Shown here piece by piece: positions 1-9,700 of a stretch of 64,000 nt of DNA; position 1 is the stretch's first letter, and every line of letters starts with the position of its first letter. Source of the stretch: Histomonas meleagridis (taxonomy: Eukaryota > Parabasalia > Tritrichomonadida > Dientamoebidae); assembly GCA_020186115.1 (NCBI GenBank), contig WSYJ01000017.1, positions 170,747 through 234,746 on the forward strand, read 5' to 3'. The translations under genes and the position numbers were made by a program. The notes under the pieces are model-generated. The model did not search any database and was not told where the DNA came from. It worked only from the letters and a program-made list of their open reading frames with translations.

Positions 1-1
1 A

Positions 2-223
2 GCAGCTAACACAACAGGTGATCCTGAAGCACAATTAGACGATGGTAAATTTTTTGCAGAAAAAATTGGCTGCCAGCTAGTCGAAGTGAACCTGCACGAA
101 TGGGAAGGGGCAGCCGAAGTTTTTGAAGAACTTTTGAAAGCCTGTAAAGATTTTTCATTTGAAAAAGGGAAAAAAGGAAAATCTTCAAAAGGAAAAAAGA
201 AAGGTGATTGCTTCATTCAGTGA
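2..223 (+). CDS. Ras-family small GTPase, C-terminal fragment
   Basis: An open frame enters from the left edge and gives 73 residues ending in CFIQ. The visible part corresponds to the last strand and helix of a Ras/Rho-type G domain (FAEKIGCQLVEVNL followed by VFEELLKACKDF), then a Lys/Ser-rich linker and a CaaX box. Known of the family: CaaX cysteines are prenylated and anchor the GTPase to membranes, and the basic linker helps plasma-membrane binding. The G1-G4 motifs lie outside the window, so Ras, Rho or Rap cannot be distinguished. The stop codon is TGA at 221-223. Confidence 0.72.
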   Translation, partial: AANTTGDPEAQLDDGKFFAEKIGCQLVEVNLHEWEGAAEVFEELLKACKDFSFEKGKKGKSSKGKKKGDCFIQ

Positions 224-555
224 TTAAGCAAACCAAGCACACTTTATTGCAAAAATCAAAAATTAAATCATTTTTCCAATTTTCATTTTTTTTTATATTC
301 ATTATAAAAACTCATTAGATTTTTATTAGTTAAGGATGTGTTAAATTTATCTGTATTATGATTAATCAAGATTAAAAGAACAAGATATGAATTAATTCAT
401 ATTTTTGATCAAAAATATCGACCATTAATTGTCTTGATTAAAAAATGTTACTATCATATAAACCAAAAATTGGTAGTTTAACAAATTGAAGTTTTTTTTA
501 TTTCCAGATTTATGAATTTTTCTTTTTTGCATTGTAACGACCGTTTATATATCCA
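224..555. other. Intergenic, promoter region of COMM-domain gene
   Basis: An AT-rich stretch of 332 bases with no supported gene. The only recognisable signal is the M3-like motif listed separately close to the following ATG. Confidence 0.6.
539..546 (+). promoter_or_regulatory. M3-like core promoter motif
   Basis: GACCGTTT lies 10 bases before the ATG at 556. It fits the degenerate trichomonad M3 motif (D-R-C-S-G-Y-T-D, recalled from T. vaginalis promoter work, where a Myb-type factor binds it). The same motif occurs before two other gene starts in this window. Confidence 0.5.
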
Positions 556-1143
556 ATGTCTGTGCTATCTTTAACACAGAGCGTTCGTTCTGGAATGCAA
601 TCCGTTGAACAGATTGCAGAAACTGTACCAGTCCATCAGTTAGTAAAGTTTGCTGTTTTTTATGTGATTGGTAAATATTCTGAAAATGATATTAAAGCAA
701 AAGCAAGAGAAGCTCAAGTATCATTTCCAACATTCATGGAAGCAATGGAATGTCTTGCGTGGACACTTTGTGAAGCTGTTCGTAATCGTTGTACAGTAGA
801 TAAGTTCCGTGAATTTATAGCAGAAATGGAGTTTCTTAATACTCCAGAAGTGTTACAAGTTTATGGGGATTCTATTGAAACAATAAGACAATGCTTAATT
901 CAAGTTTCACCAAATTCAGAGCATTTTATTAGCCTCGATTGGCGAGTTCAAGTTGAGTTTGCAAGAAGATCTTTGCGACAGTTCAAGCGCCCACATGTTG
1001 TTATGAATCTTAAAACAACAAGTGGAAGTACAAATCTCGAGGCCACTCCATCGATGCTTTGTCAGTTGCATGATGAGCTCGATGAAGCCCTTCAAAGCTG
1101 CCGGACAGCTCAGTTCCGTCGTGTTCAAAGGTTTGTCAAGTAA
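556..1143 (+). CDS. COMM domain-containing protein
   Basis: 195 residues. The N-terminal 110 residues are helical, as in the HN domain of COMMD proteins. Residues about 123-195 match a COMM domain: the core W129 in SLDWRVQVEFARRSL, a following strand with VVMNLKT, and the closing helix LCQLHDELDEAL. COMMD proteins form the Commander complex with CCDC22/CCDC93 and retriever and recycle endosomal membrane cargo. The length is typical of the family. The ATG follows an M3-like motif closely, which implies a very short leader, usual in trichomonads. The stop overlaps TAAA, the poly(A)-type signal used by these organisms. Which COMMD paralogue it is cannot be said. Confidence 0.85.
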   Translation: MSVLSLTQSVRSGMQSVEQIAETVPVHQLVKFAVFYVIGKYSENDIKAKAREAQVSFPTFMEAMECLAWTLCEAVRNRCTVDKFREFIAEMEFLNTPEVLQVYGDSIETIRQCLIQVSPNSEHFISLDWRVQVEFARRSLRQFKRPHVVMNLKTTSGSTNLEATPSMLCQLHDELDEALQSCRTAQFRRVQRFVK

Positions 1144-1777
1144 ACCATTTATAATATTTGAATAAACTTCGATTTTTTGCATGGATAATTATTTTGCAGC
1201 AAATTTGGTTAATTACTCCAAATGTTATCTCTTTCTCTCTTTGAAGTAGTTCTCTGAGCGCTTCTTATTATAACTTATGACTCACAATTCTTCTTAACTT
1301 CGGGTTTAACTTGTTGAATTTTTTTAATAACATATACAAAATAATTGATTCGTATCCTTCAATCGATCGAGTGCTTGCTTTGTATTTTTTTTTCATCATA
1401 CCAAAGCTATTATGAACACTGCTTTTTCATTATTTTCTTTGTTTTTTATGTGAGAAAATAGAATTTATTTTTTGTTTTGCATTAAAATTCATTTCTTTCA
1501 TTAATAATAATAATAATAATAATATCCATATCAAATAAAATGTTTCATTGCTATCGATAACAAATGCATTTCTATCTTTATATCATCATGCTTGAGATCA
1601 TTCAAACAAATGCACTTGAAGTATCTACATTCATGATTGCCCAATCACATTTATTAAATCATTTTTTAAAAAAATTGAATAATCAATTTGATTAAATAAA
1701 TTGATAACTAAATTTCAAATATAAAAACGATTTATCATCAAATTGAATTGTTTAGTTACAATTTTTTAAGAGTTTAT
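1144..1777. other. Intergenic between convergent genes
   Basis: AT-rich, no supported coding. It contains a short (AAT)n microsatellite near 1500-1523 and T-rich runs. It lies between the 3' ends of the COMM-domain gene and the WD40 gene. Confidence 0.6.
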
Positions 1778-2653
1778 TTATTTTTGTTGGCTTTTCAAGA
1801 ACAAAATTGGGTCTGTGAACTGGTGAAGAACTCCTCCTCTCGTCAGGAGCGAGAACTTACCTTCTTCGTCCATAACAGGCGCTGTTATCCATGGACTTTC
1901 GGCTAGGTACTTACACCTCTTGAACTGGCCAATATCATTCTGGGTGTCAACAAGTGTCATTCCTTCATCGCATCCAACACAAACAATTTCATTCGTGTCT
2001 GTAGAGTAAAGTGATATTGTTCCGTTTTTGGTGGATGGCTTAGTGGTGATAAGAGGCGTTTTAAGCTTCCGCTGGTCAAAAATTCGTATTTTCCTGTCCT
2101 CACATGAAACAATGGCTTTGCCATTGAGGGAAAGAATTGACTTTGGAGCTGATACTAATGATCCTGATCGTGACGAAATGGCCATCTCACGTGAATCTAT
2201 AACGGTTAATGAATGATCATCTGACGTAAGAAGAATGTCACTTGTAGAACTAGAAATACCTGTTATAATTCCTGGAAGTTGTATCGTATTAATCGTTTGA
2301 AAGGTGTTCAAATCAATGATACGAACTGAATGTGAGAGATCATGAGCAGCTGCTAGAAAGTTTTCAGTTGGCTCAACTGCTGAAAAAATTCCATACTTTG
2401 GATTAATTGTATTATATTGTGGGGTTTCTGAAATAAGCGACACCTCGCCTGAATTAGTTATACAATAAATCTTGTCATTTTTCTTGGTGATATCAAATAT
2501 CTCTCCATTTGCTTTAAAAATTACACCATTTTGCATAGAAATTACAGTATCACCTTCTGTATAAAGTATGTCACCCTCAATAAAAATTAACCTTTTCCTA
2601 TAACAGCCAATCCTAAGAGGTGTTTGGGATAGCTTGAGAGTGGAGACAACCAT
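1778..2653 (-). CDS. WD40-repeat protein
   Basis: 291 residues from the first ATG at 2653; the open frame extends two codons upstream but begins with GTG. Repeating blade signatures end in forms such as SVRIIDLNT, SLTVIDSRE, KIRIFDQRK and GMTLVDTQ, which mark a beta-propeller of roughly five to seven blades. Such propellers act as interaction scaffolds. No blade gives a reliable orthologue. The gene is divergent from the coiled-coil gene with only about 40 bases between the two ATGs, so they probably share a bidirectional promoter. Confidence 0.75.
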   Translation of the reverse strand: MVVSTLKLSQTPLRIGCYRKRLIFIEGDILYTEGDTVISMQNGVIFKANGEIFDITKKNDKIYCITNSGEVSLISETPQYNTINPKYGIFSAVEPTENFLAAAHDLSHSVRIIDLNTFQTINTIQLPGIITGISSSTSDILLTSDDHSLTVIDSREMAISSRSGSLVSAPKSILSLNGKAIVSCEDRKIRIFDQRKLKTPLITTKPSTKNGTISLYSTDTNEIVCVGCDEGMTLVDTQNDIGQFKRCKYLAESPWITAPVMDEEGKFSLLTRGGVLHQFTDPILFLKSQQK

Positions 2654-2693
2654 TAACACTTTTTTGTAAGCAACGATAGAAGCATTTCAGACA

Positions 2694-3521
2694 ATGAGGG
2701 GGGGGTCTGCTCTGAAAAACAGAGAACTGTCACTTTTTGTAAACAGGAAGACGTTTATTTCTAGGTGTATGGAATACCAAGATTCAAAAGCAGCTGTTGA
2801 TGCAATGGCTGCTCTCCAAGAACGTATTCGCGATCTAGAACATGAAAACGCTAAACTTAAGAAAGAATGCCAACATCTCTCAGAAATTTCATCAGCTAAT
2901 GATTCGACAATTAAAGATCAAGAATCTTTCCTCGTTGATGCAGCAAACAAAGCTAAAGAAATGTTAGATAATGCATCTCAAAATTTAGTTGAGTTAAGAA
3001 AAGTGAAACATGAAAATCGAAAACTACAAATAACACTTGAAGAATTAAAAAAACAACGAACCCAAAAAATTGGGAAAGAAGATCAATTCAACAATGTCAC
3101 TCAGAGGATGCTTCACAGGAAGCGCCAAGCAGAGAAACTAATTTCTGAATACGAAGAATTATTTTGTGAGATTTTATCCCCACCAGATTTCCAACTTGAC
3201 AACAAAGGAAATGTTCCATTTAACAATACCACCTTTACATCAATTACACATTCTCTTCCAGCTACATTACAAACTGTGCTTCAGACATTGCAAACACTCC
3301 CATTTCCATTTCGTACTCAGAAGCTCGAAAAGAAGAAAGAAATCATTGGAATATTGCTAAACGCTCGCGATATTGCATATAAAATTTCAGATGAAATCCA
3401 TCAACTTGAACTAAAAAAAATGGAAGGAGGAGCGGTACGTAGAGTTCAATCTGAAATTGATGTCAAATCTGTTCATCTTCATTTATTAGTGCAAGCAATG
3501 TCAAAATTTAGATTTGAATAA
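2694..3521 (+). CDS. Coiled-coil protein of unknown function
   Basis: 275 residues from the first ATG. An in-frame ATG at 2769 (MEYQDSKAAVDAM) is an alternative start and gives 250 residues; it would avoid a run of seven G. From about residue 35 to 160 the sequence is a Glu/Lys-rich heptad region (ERIRDLEHENAKLKKECQ), typical of a coiled coil. It is followed by a hydrophobic segment and a final helix. No catalytic motif is visible and no family is recognised. It is transcribed away from the WD40 gene and ends with TAA inside TAAAT. Confidence 0.75.
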   Translation: MRGGSALKNRELSLFVNRKTFISRCMEYQDSKAAVDAMAALQERIRDLEHENAKLKKECQHLSEISSANDSTIKDQESFLVDAANKAKEMLDNASQNLVELRKVKHENRKLQITLEELKKQRTQKIGKEDQFNNVTQRMLHRKRQAEKLISEYEELFCEILSPPDFQLDNKGNVPFNNTTFTSITHSLPATLQTVLQTLQTLPFPFRTQKLEKKKEIIGILLNARDIAYKISDEIHQLELKKMEGGAVRRVQSEIDVKSVHLHLLVQAMSKFRFE

Positions 3522-3693
3522 ATCATATATTTATTTGTGGTTAAATCAAATTACTGTTTATTGTTAAGATATGATCTAAAAATTTTAAAAGGATTTTTGC
3601 ATGTTTCTAGCGAATGTATTTGAATGTAAAATGACCGTTCTAATTTTGAAAAGTTTCTATTTGGCCAAATAAAGAAAAGTGACAATTTCGGCA

Positions 3694-4206
3694 ATGCATT
3701 CCATGTACAAACGACTTTACTCAATTTTTTATATGGGAACAATTACAATTTGTATTGTTGCTGTTATAGGAGCAGTTCTTGCAGTTTTTTATTCAATAGA
3801 AACCCCAGTATCATTTGAAGTCGCAAATATTACTGCATTCGGAAGAACAAGGCGTGGATTTGAAGAAGCCGCACTTACGTTCAATGTTGATGCTGATTTA
3901 ACTCCTTTAATGCATGTGAATACAAATTTGTTTTATTCATACATAGTTGCAGAATGGGGTGAATCCAAAACAGATCAACATAGCGTTATTCTTTGGAATG
4001 AGCTAATCAAAAAATCAGATCCACATTTTGTTGCAAACAACATTCCTGGAAATTTCACACTTCGACAAGTCGGACCATCAATGAAAGGAAAAAGTGTTCA
4101 GTTACATTTTAAGATCCAACAAGTTCCCTATGTTGGATTCCTCAGGACAAATGTTTTAGCAACGAAAGAACTTACGTTACCAGACAAATACATTTACTCA
4201 AATTAG
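3694..4206 (+). CDS. SPC3: Signal peptidase complex subunit 3 (SPC22/23 type)
   Basis: 170 residues from MHSMYKRLYSIF, the conserved start of this family; an in-frame ATG five codons upstream is less likely. One N-terminal transmembrane helix (about residues 12-33) precedes a lumenal domain with the family features: a FNVDADLTPLMHVNTN block, then FSYIVAEW-like and VILWNELI segments, and a late HFKIQQVPYVGFL segment. In other eukaryotes SPC3 is essential for ER signal peptidase activity, which matures the many secreted and surface proteins also encoded here. The length agrees with the family. Confidence 0.85.
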   Translation: MHSMYKRLYSIFYMGTITICIVAVIGAVLAVFYSIETPVSFEVANITAFGRTRRGFEEAALTFNVDADLTPLMHVNTNLFYSYIVAEWGESKTDQHSVILWNELIKKSDPHFVANNIPGNFTLRQVGPSMKGKSVQLHFKIQQVPYVGFLRTNVLATKELTLPDKYIYSN

Positions 4207-4426
4207 TTTTTTGAATTTTCTTTTTTCAATAAAGATTCTTATCCTCAAACCGATGTGTTTCCACTTTTTTCTTCTAACCTTAAACATATAAAAAAAATTT
4301 CATCAAATGCAATTTTTTGTACTGATTCATAATTTTGATTTTTAACTGAAATAAAATGTTTTGTTTCACCAAAAACGTTTTGTTTTTACTTTTTAATATT
4401 ATAATAAAAAACAAAAAATTTTATTT
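4207..4426. other. Short intergenic between convergent genes
   Basis: Poly-T and AT-rich sequence between the 3' ends of SPC3 and the BspA-like gene; nothing else seen. Confidence 0.5.
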
Positions 4427-6091
4427 TTATTGATCAGCTGCATTAGAAAAATTAGAGAAATTGTTTTTCTTATTTCTCTTATTTCTAATAACTAAAACGA
4501 CAATGACAACAATTACAATGACTGCAACAGGCACACAAACGGCAATTATAATTGTAATTTTATCATTTTTTTCTTTTTCTTTATTAGGGTTACATTCATC
4601 AGTTAATTCACCTTTTAATACACTCAAGCTTCCGAATTTATTACTTGTATATGTACTTAAAGTCATTACAGTTTGTGTTGAGATAGATCTGAATGCACTA
4701 TTTGCAACTTTTGGTTCATTTACACCATAATAATAAATACATTTCAACTGATTACAATTAATAAAAGCAGTTTCATTAATCAATTCCACACCTTCACCGA
4801 TATATAAAACTGACAAGTTTGAACATGATTGAAAGGCACCCCTTTCTATCGTTTTAACGGAATTCGGAATTGTGAGGTTTACCAAAAACTTGTACCGATA
4901 AAACGAACTTTCGCCGATAACGTTCAACGTGTTTGGCAACGTTAAATTGGTGATGTTATTTGCTAAAGGAAACTGAATTAAAGTCGTAATGTTTTTATCA
5001 TAAAGAACACCATCGTTTTGATGATTGGAATACTTTGCGTTTGCTTTAGATATGTTAATTATTTGAAGATTATAACAACAATAAAACGCAGATTTATAAA
5101 TGAGCAAAACTGATTCAGGAATATAAACAATTTTAAGGTTTTCGCAATCATTAAAGCAATAACTATTAATAGTCGTAATAGTGTTAGGGACAGTAAATAT
5201 TTCATTTGAACTTCCAGCTGGATAATGTATAATTACCGAAAGACTTTTATTGTATAATATTCCGTCATCTTCATAATTGGAATATTTCGGATTCAATTTC
5301 GAAATGTTAATAACTTGAAGCGATTTACATTCATAAAACGCATTTTCTACAATCGATGTAACAGTACTTGGAATTGTTATCTTTAGCAATGAAGAGTATG
5401 AAAATGCTAATTCTTGAATCGATTCAACGTTTTCTTGAATTGTAATAGTACGGAAATGTGATAATTCAAATGAACTTGCTTCAATAATTTTGACATTACT
5501 TGGTATTATTAAGTCTTGTTGGGTCTTACAATCAAAAAATGCTGTTTCCCCAATAGTTGTTACTGTGTCTGGAATCTGGTATTTGTCATGTTTATTAATT
5601 GGAAAACATATAATTGTGGTAATATCTTTGTTATAAAGAACTCCATCGTTATTATGGTTAGAAAAGTTTGCGTTTTCTGTGGATACTATTATGGACTCGA
5701 GTTTGTTGCAAAAGAAAAATGATCTGGGTCTAATTGTTGTAACGGATTTTGGGATATTAATAGAAGAAAAAGAGCATCCCATAAATGCGCTTCCATTGAT
5801 CGTAGTTAAACTTTCTCCTAAAGTAATTTTTTCCAAATTATTACAATATTCAAACGCATTTGATCCAATTAAAATAACAGAATTGCCAATTTCAGCAGAG
5901 ATTAGATGGGTCCATAGTTTAAAAGCTCGTTCTGGAATTTCAGTTATTCCTTCCTTAATAAAAACATGTTGGACTTCATACCATAAATCAATTTTGAATT
6001 CACTTGGATTAGTGATATTAAGCGTCTTTGTCGTATTGTCGTATATTTGGAACGAGTGTGGTAAAAGAACAATAAAGAAACAAGAAATCAT
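4427..6091 (-). CDS. BspA-like leucine-rich repeat surface protein
   Basis: 554 residues. A signal peptide (MISCFFIVLLPHSFQ) is followed by about 450 residues of LRR_5/BspA repeats of about 23 residues, of the form LTIPNSVKTIERGAFQSCSNL. Three islands of the type NDGVLYNKDITTIICFP are spaced between the repeats, as in trichomonad BspA proteins. A transmembrane helix near residues 510-535 (ITIIIAVCVPVAVIVIVV) and a basic Asn-rich cytoplasmic tail follow. The architecture implies display on the parasite surface. Trichomonads carry hundreds of such genes, linked to host-cell and bacterial contact. ATG at 6091 is the first start. Two GC-rich palindromes lie 65-85 bases upstream. Confidence 0.88.
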   Translation of the reverse strand: MISCFFIVLLPHSFQIYDNTTKTLNITNPSEFKIDLWYEVQHVFIKEGITEIPERAFKLWTHLISAEIGNSVILIGSNAFEYCNNLEKITLGESLTTINGSAFMGCSFSSINIPKSVTTIRPRSFFFCNKLESIIVSTENANFSNHNNDGVLYNKDITTIICFPINKHDKYQIPDTVTTIGETAFFDCKTQQDLIIPSNVKIIEASSFELSHFRTITIQENVESIQELAFSYSSLLKITIPSTVTSIVENAFYECKSLQVINISKLNPKYSNYEDDGILYNKSLSVIIHYPAGSSNEIFTVPNTITTINSYCFNDCENLKIVYIPESVLLIYKSAFYCCYNLQIINISKANAKYSNHQNDGVLYDKNITTLIQFPLANNITNLTLPNTLNVIGESSFYRYKFLVNLTIPNSVKTIERGAFQSCSNLSVLYIGEGVELINETAFINCNQLKCIYYYGVNEPKVANSAFRSISTQTVMTLSTYTSNKFGSLSVLKGELTDECNPNKEKEKNDKITIIIAVCVPVAVIVIVVIVVLVIRNKRNKKNNFSNFSNAADQ

Positions 6092-6782
6092 TGCAATATT
6101 TTCAATAGGGCGATAAAATGTATTTATTCAAAATTCAATAACAAATTCAACTTCGCCGCTGGCGGCTGTACAGCCATTAAAACGAGTTGAATAGTTTACT
6201 TACCGAAAGTGAAGTGTTATAAAGTTCATATCATACCATGAATCTGATATGGAATTGCCGTAATACATAATTCTGCCAATCGTTTAAGGATACCAAAGAC
6301 TTCATCATTTAGTTCCAACGTTTCTAAACACGATCCGAAAATTATTTTGTAATAATTGACAAGTATCTCGGGAAGCATAACAGTACTTAAAATTGTTTTT
6401 GAGAATTTAAAGATGAAGCAAAATGAAGACAATTATATATATGTCATGAAAATTTACGCAAATTATATTTTTTTGATAAATTTGTATAATTCTATAATTA
6501 TAATATTATGATGTTTTCATATAACTTAATGTATTCAATGATTATTTAAAATATAAAATATTATTAAATACATATTCATACAGTTTACTCCTGAAATGAT
6601 CAAAACACGCTGATTTCCAGAACAAGCACACCCAAAGTATTTCTTATGAGTTAAGCTCACAATCGAGAATCAATGTTATAAAATATTTGACATTAACATG
6701 AAATGACGTCACATTTCATTATCTTTAATTATGTTTATGCGAAAATATAATAAAAAATAAAGAGTATTAAGAGGTTAAATTT
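6092..6782. other. Intergenic, no supported gene
   Basis: About 690 bases, upstream of the BspA-like gene and downstream of the protease gene. A 68-codon minus-strand frame (6226-6432) starts with TTG and resembles nothing known. A pair of GC-rich palindromes at 6155-6175 is the only clear structure. Confidence 0.5.
6155..6175. promoter_or_regulatory. Paired GC-rich palindromes upstream of BspA-like gene
   Basis: GCCGC-TG-GCGGC (6155-6166) overlaps the perfect 12-base palindrome GGCTGTACAGCC (6164-6175). They sit in otherwise AT-rich DNA 64-84 bases before the ATG at 6091. A regulatory site is inferred from position and symmetry only. Confidence 0.3.
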
Positions 6783-9700
6783 TTATGGTTTGCTGTCTTT
6801 TGAAGACGATGAAGAAGAAGATTTCTTCTTTTTAATGACAATAATTATCACCACTACAACAATGACAACGAAAGCGACGCAACATATAACAATTGCAGCT
6901 ATTTCTCCATCGCTTAATCCATTACCACCGACTTCTTCCTCTCCGATCATAATCACATCCTTTAATTCATCGTCGACAATTATATTACTTCCATCACTGT
7001 TTGTTGGTATAATTCTAATGGTAAGGCCAGCAGGTAAATTAAGATCTCCTTTTTCACCTTTAACCACTGTCAATTTAAAACCTTGTGGACGATTTGTCAG
7101 GAAGACAATTTTCATATTATTATTAAAATATATTCTCTTAGCCAAACCTTCCCTATCGAAAAATATTATTACGTTATTATAAACTTCAATTGCTTGTAAT
7201 GGATTCTTTGCGTCAATCATTAATATGTTTGTCGTGTTTAATGATTGGTCATAAGATTCATAATCTGTAATAAGTTCCTTAATGAAGAACTTATAATCAT
7301 TTGGCTTGAAATCGACATTTGTAAAGTTTATATAATCGAATTCAATTAACTGAGATACTGAAGGATCTGTTTCGGATGGATTTTCTTCAATTTGAATTGT
7401 TAAATCCTTTGCAGTTAATCGCATTCCTTTTTGATGTAATTTATATTTTGTAGTATATATTAATTCGATTGTATATTTTGGCCCATTTTTATTCAACAAT
7501 TCGAATGTAACATTTGTGAATGATAAAAATATTGCAGGGAATGTTGTGTTGTGATCAAGATATGTAACTCTATCATTAACATAATGTACTAATCCAAACA
7601 TTGCTGAAACGTCATCATAAATATTTTGATTTTCACACGTTGTTGCGTTTGAACATTTTCTATCTGTACAGAAACAAATCGGTTGATTATCATGTGGCTT
7701 ATTAATTACATAAGCAATAAAATTCGTTGTTAATGGGAAGTTATTTATAATCATAAAGTAATTGTTTTGTTTTGCATTTAATGTTAAAAATTCTTTTGTC
7801 ATATCAAATGTATATAATGTCATTGGCTGTGCTCCAAAACTCTCATAATTAAATATTGGTACATATAAGTTATTACTTGCAAGTGCTGGGATATAACTTT
7901 CGGCAGAATCCATTTCCCATAACATTGATTGATTATTTTGTGCATTTGTTGATATCATTGCTACGATTAAGTTATCAAATTCTTCTATTGGAGGAACTTT
8001 AAAGTATTGAATAGTGTTTGGCTGTAAATGAAATTCTGGATTATTATTTTCGGAATAATATAATAAAGTATCAAATTGTTGTTGGCATAATTGTCCTGTA
8101 TAATTTTCTGGGCATTTAAGTCTTCCATTTTCACATTTCGTATTATTAGTTGTTGATGGAACACAATCATTTGTGTTTTTCATTTCAATATATTTTGGAT
8201 TAGTTTCAGTATTTGATTGTTCAAATGGTCCAACTGAAGAAACAACATAATGAACACCATTATCTTCTTCAATATTCAGATTCGAAATCACATGAATTTC
8301 ATATTTTCCATTGACAACTTCTGACTCCGGAATTATAACTTTTTCATTCATTGATAAATGTTCTGTATCTAGTGAACGATTATTACCAACGTATACTTTC
8401 TTTTCAGGAGATACAACTATTAAATCTAAATCATAATAAATCGGTATAAATGAATCAACGCTAAGTGGTATATCCATTGATGTTAATACAATTTTAAGTG
8501 GCGATTTATTCGATGTAACAGTAATATAACCAATATGATGTGTTTGACCTTTTTGCATTATACTCATCTTTGAAAATCGTAATCCGAAATTAGAATTTTC
8601 GAATGGAAGAATTGTAGAAATATCAATTTGTCCATGTCCTACATAACAATCAGGTGTTGAACTTCCATCTTTTTTAGAAGTAGACAAAAGTAATAACGCT
8701 CTTAATAGTAATGAATGAATTTCAACTTTTTCGAGATAATGTCCATCAGTTAAATATTGCGCTATTAATGCTGATGCACCTGCAACGTTTGGTGTAGCCA
8801 TAGATGTACCTGATTTTAAAGCTAAAGAATCCAACATTTTAGAATCGTCTGTACCATGACCTTTCTCAACTGTTGTTTTAGAATTAGCACTAATTACATA
8901 TGAACCTGGTGCCATTAAATCCGGTTTAATTAATCCATGTGGTGAAGGACCTACTGAAGAAAATGAAGCCTTTTCTGGATATAATATTCCAACTCGATTT
9001 CCAATGTTCATATCAATTTTACAAGTATTACCAACAAAACTAGAAATACCTCCATTTTGATTTGTGATTAATGGTGGAAAAGGTAAAGTTTGGAATAATG
9101 ATTCTAAACCTTCAATAGATGATTGAGGCATGTCAAATATTATTGCAGCAATTGAATATTTTTCTATTTGTCCAGCAATTGCTAAAATAATTTCATTATA
9201 ATTACTTTGAAGACTTTGAATTAATTTGGCATCAATATAAATGATTTTAATGGTACCCATTGGTGAACTTGTATCATCTATTTTAGATAGATAAATTGTC
9301 TCTGGAATTTCAAGAACATAAGATGGTGATACTGGTTGTGATGTTGGATAAATTTCAACTTTCTTAGAATTATAACTAATATAAATCTTGAAATTCTCAA
9401 AGCGATATACAGAATCAGCTGCTGCAACACAAAGAATATTCTTTCCATATGATGGACCACGTAGTGAATAATATGGAACCGATTGTGCTTCATTACCTGC
9501 TGCAAATATAAATAAACAACTTTCACCTGATGGATAATTACTTACAAATTCATCGTAAGCTGATGTTCTTATTAAGCCTAACTCATAACCTATTGAGCCC
9601 CATGAATTAGAATATGCTATTGCTTTTCCGTCAAGTAATCTTTGATTAAGATTATCTGAATTAGTTAAATGTTCATTGTTTGTATTAGAGAAACGTCCTA

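Noticed and set aside
6226-6432. 68-codon minus frame upstream of the BspA-like gene
   Set aside because: It begins with TTG, has no ATG near its start, and shows no recognisable similarity.
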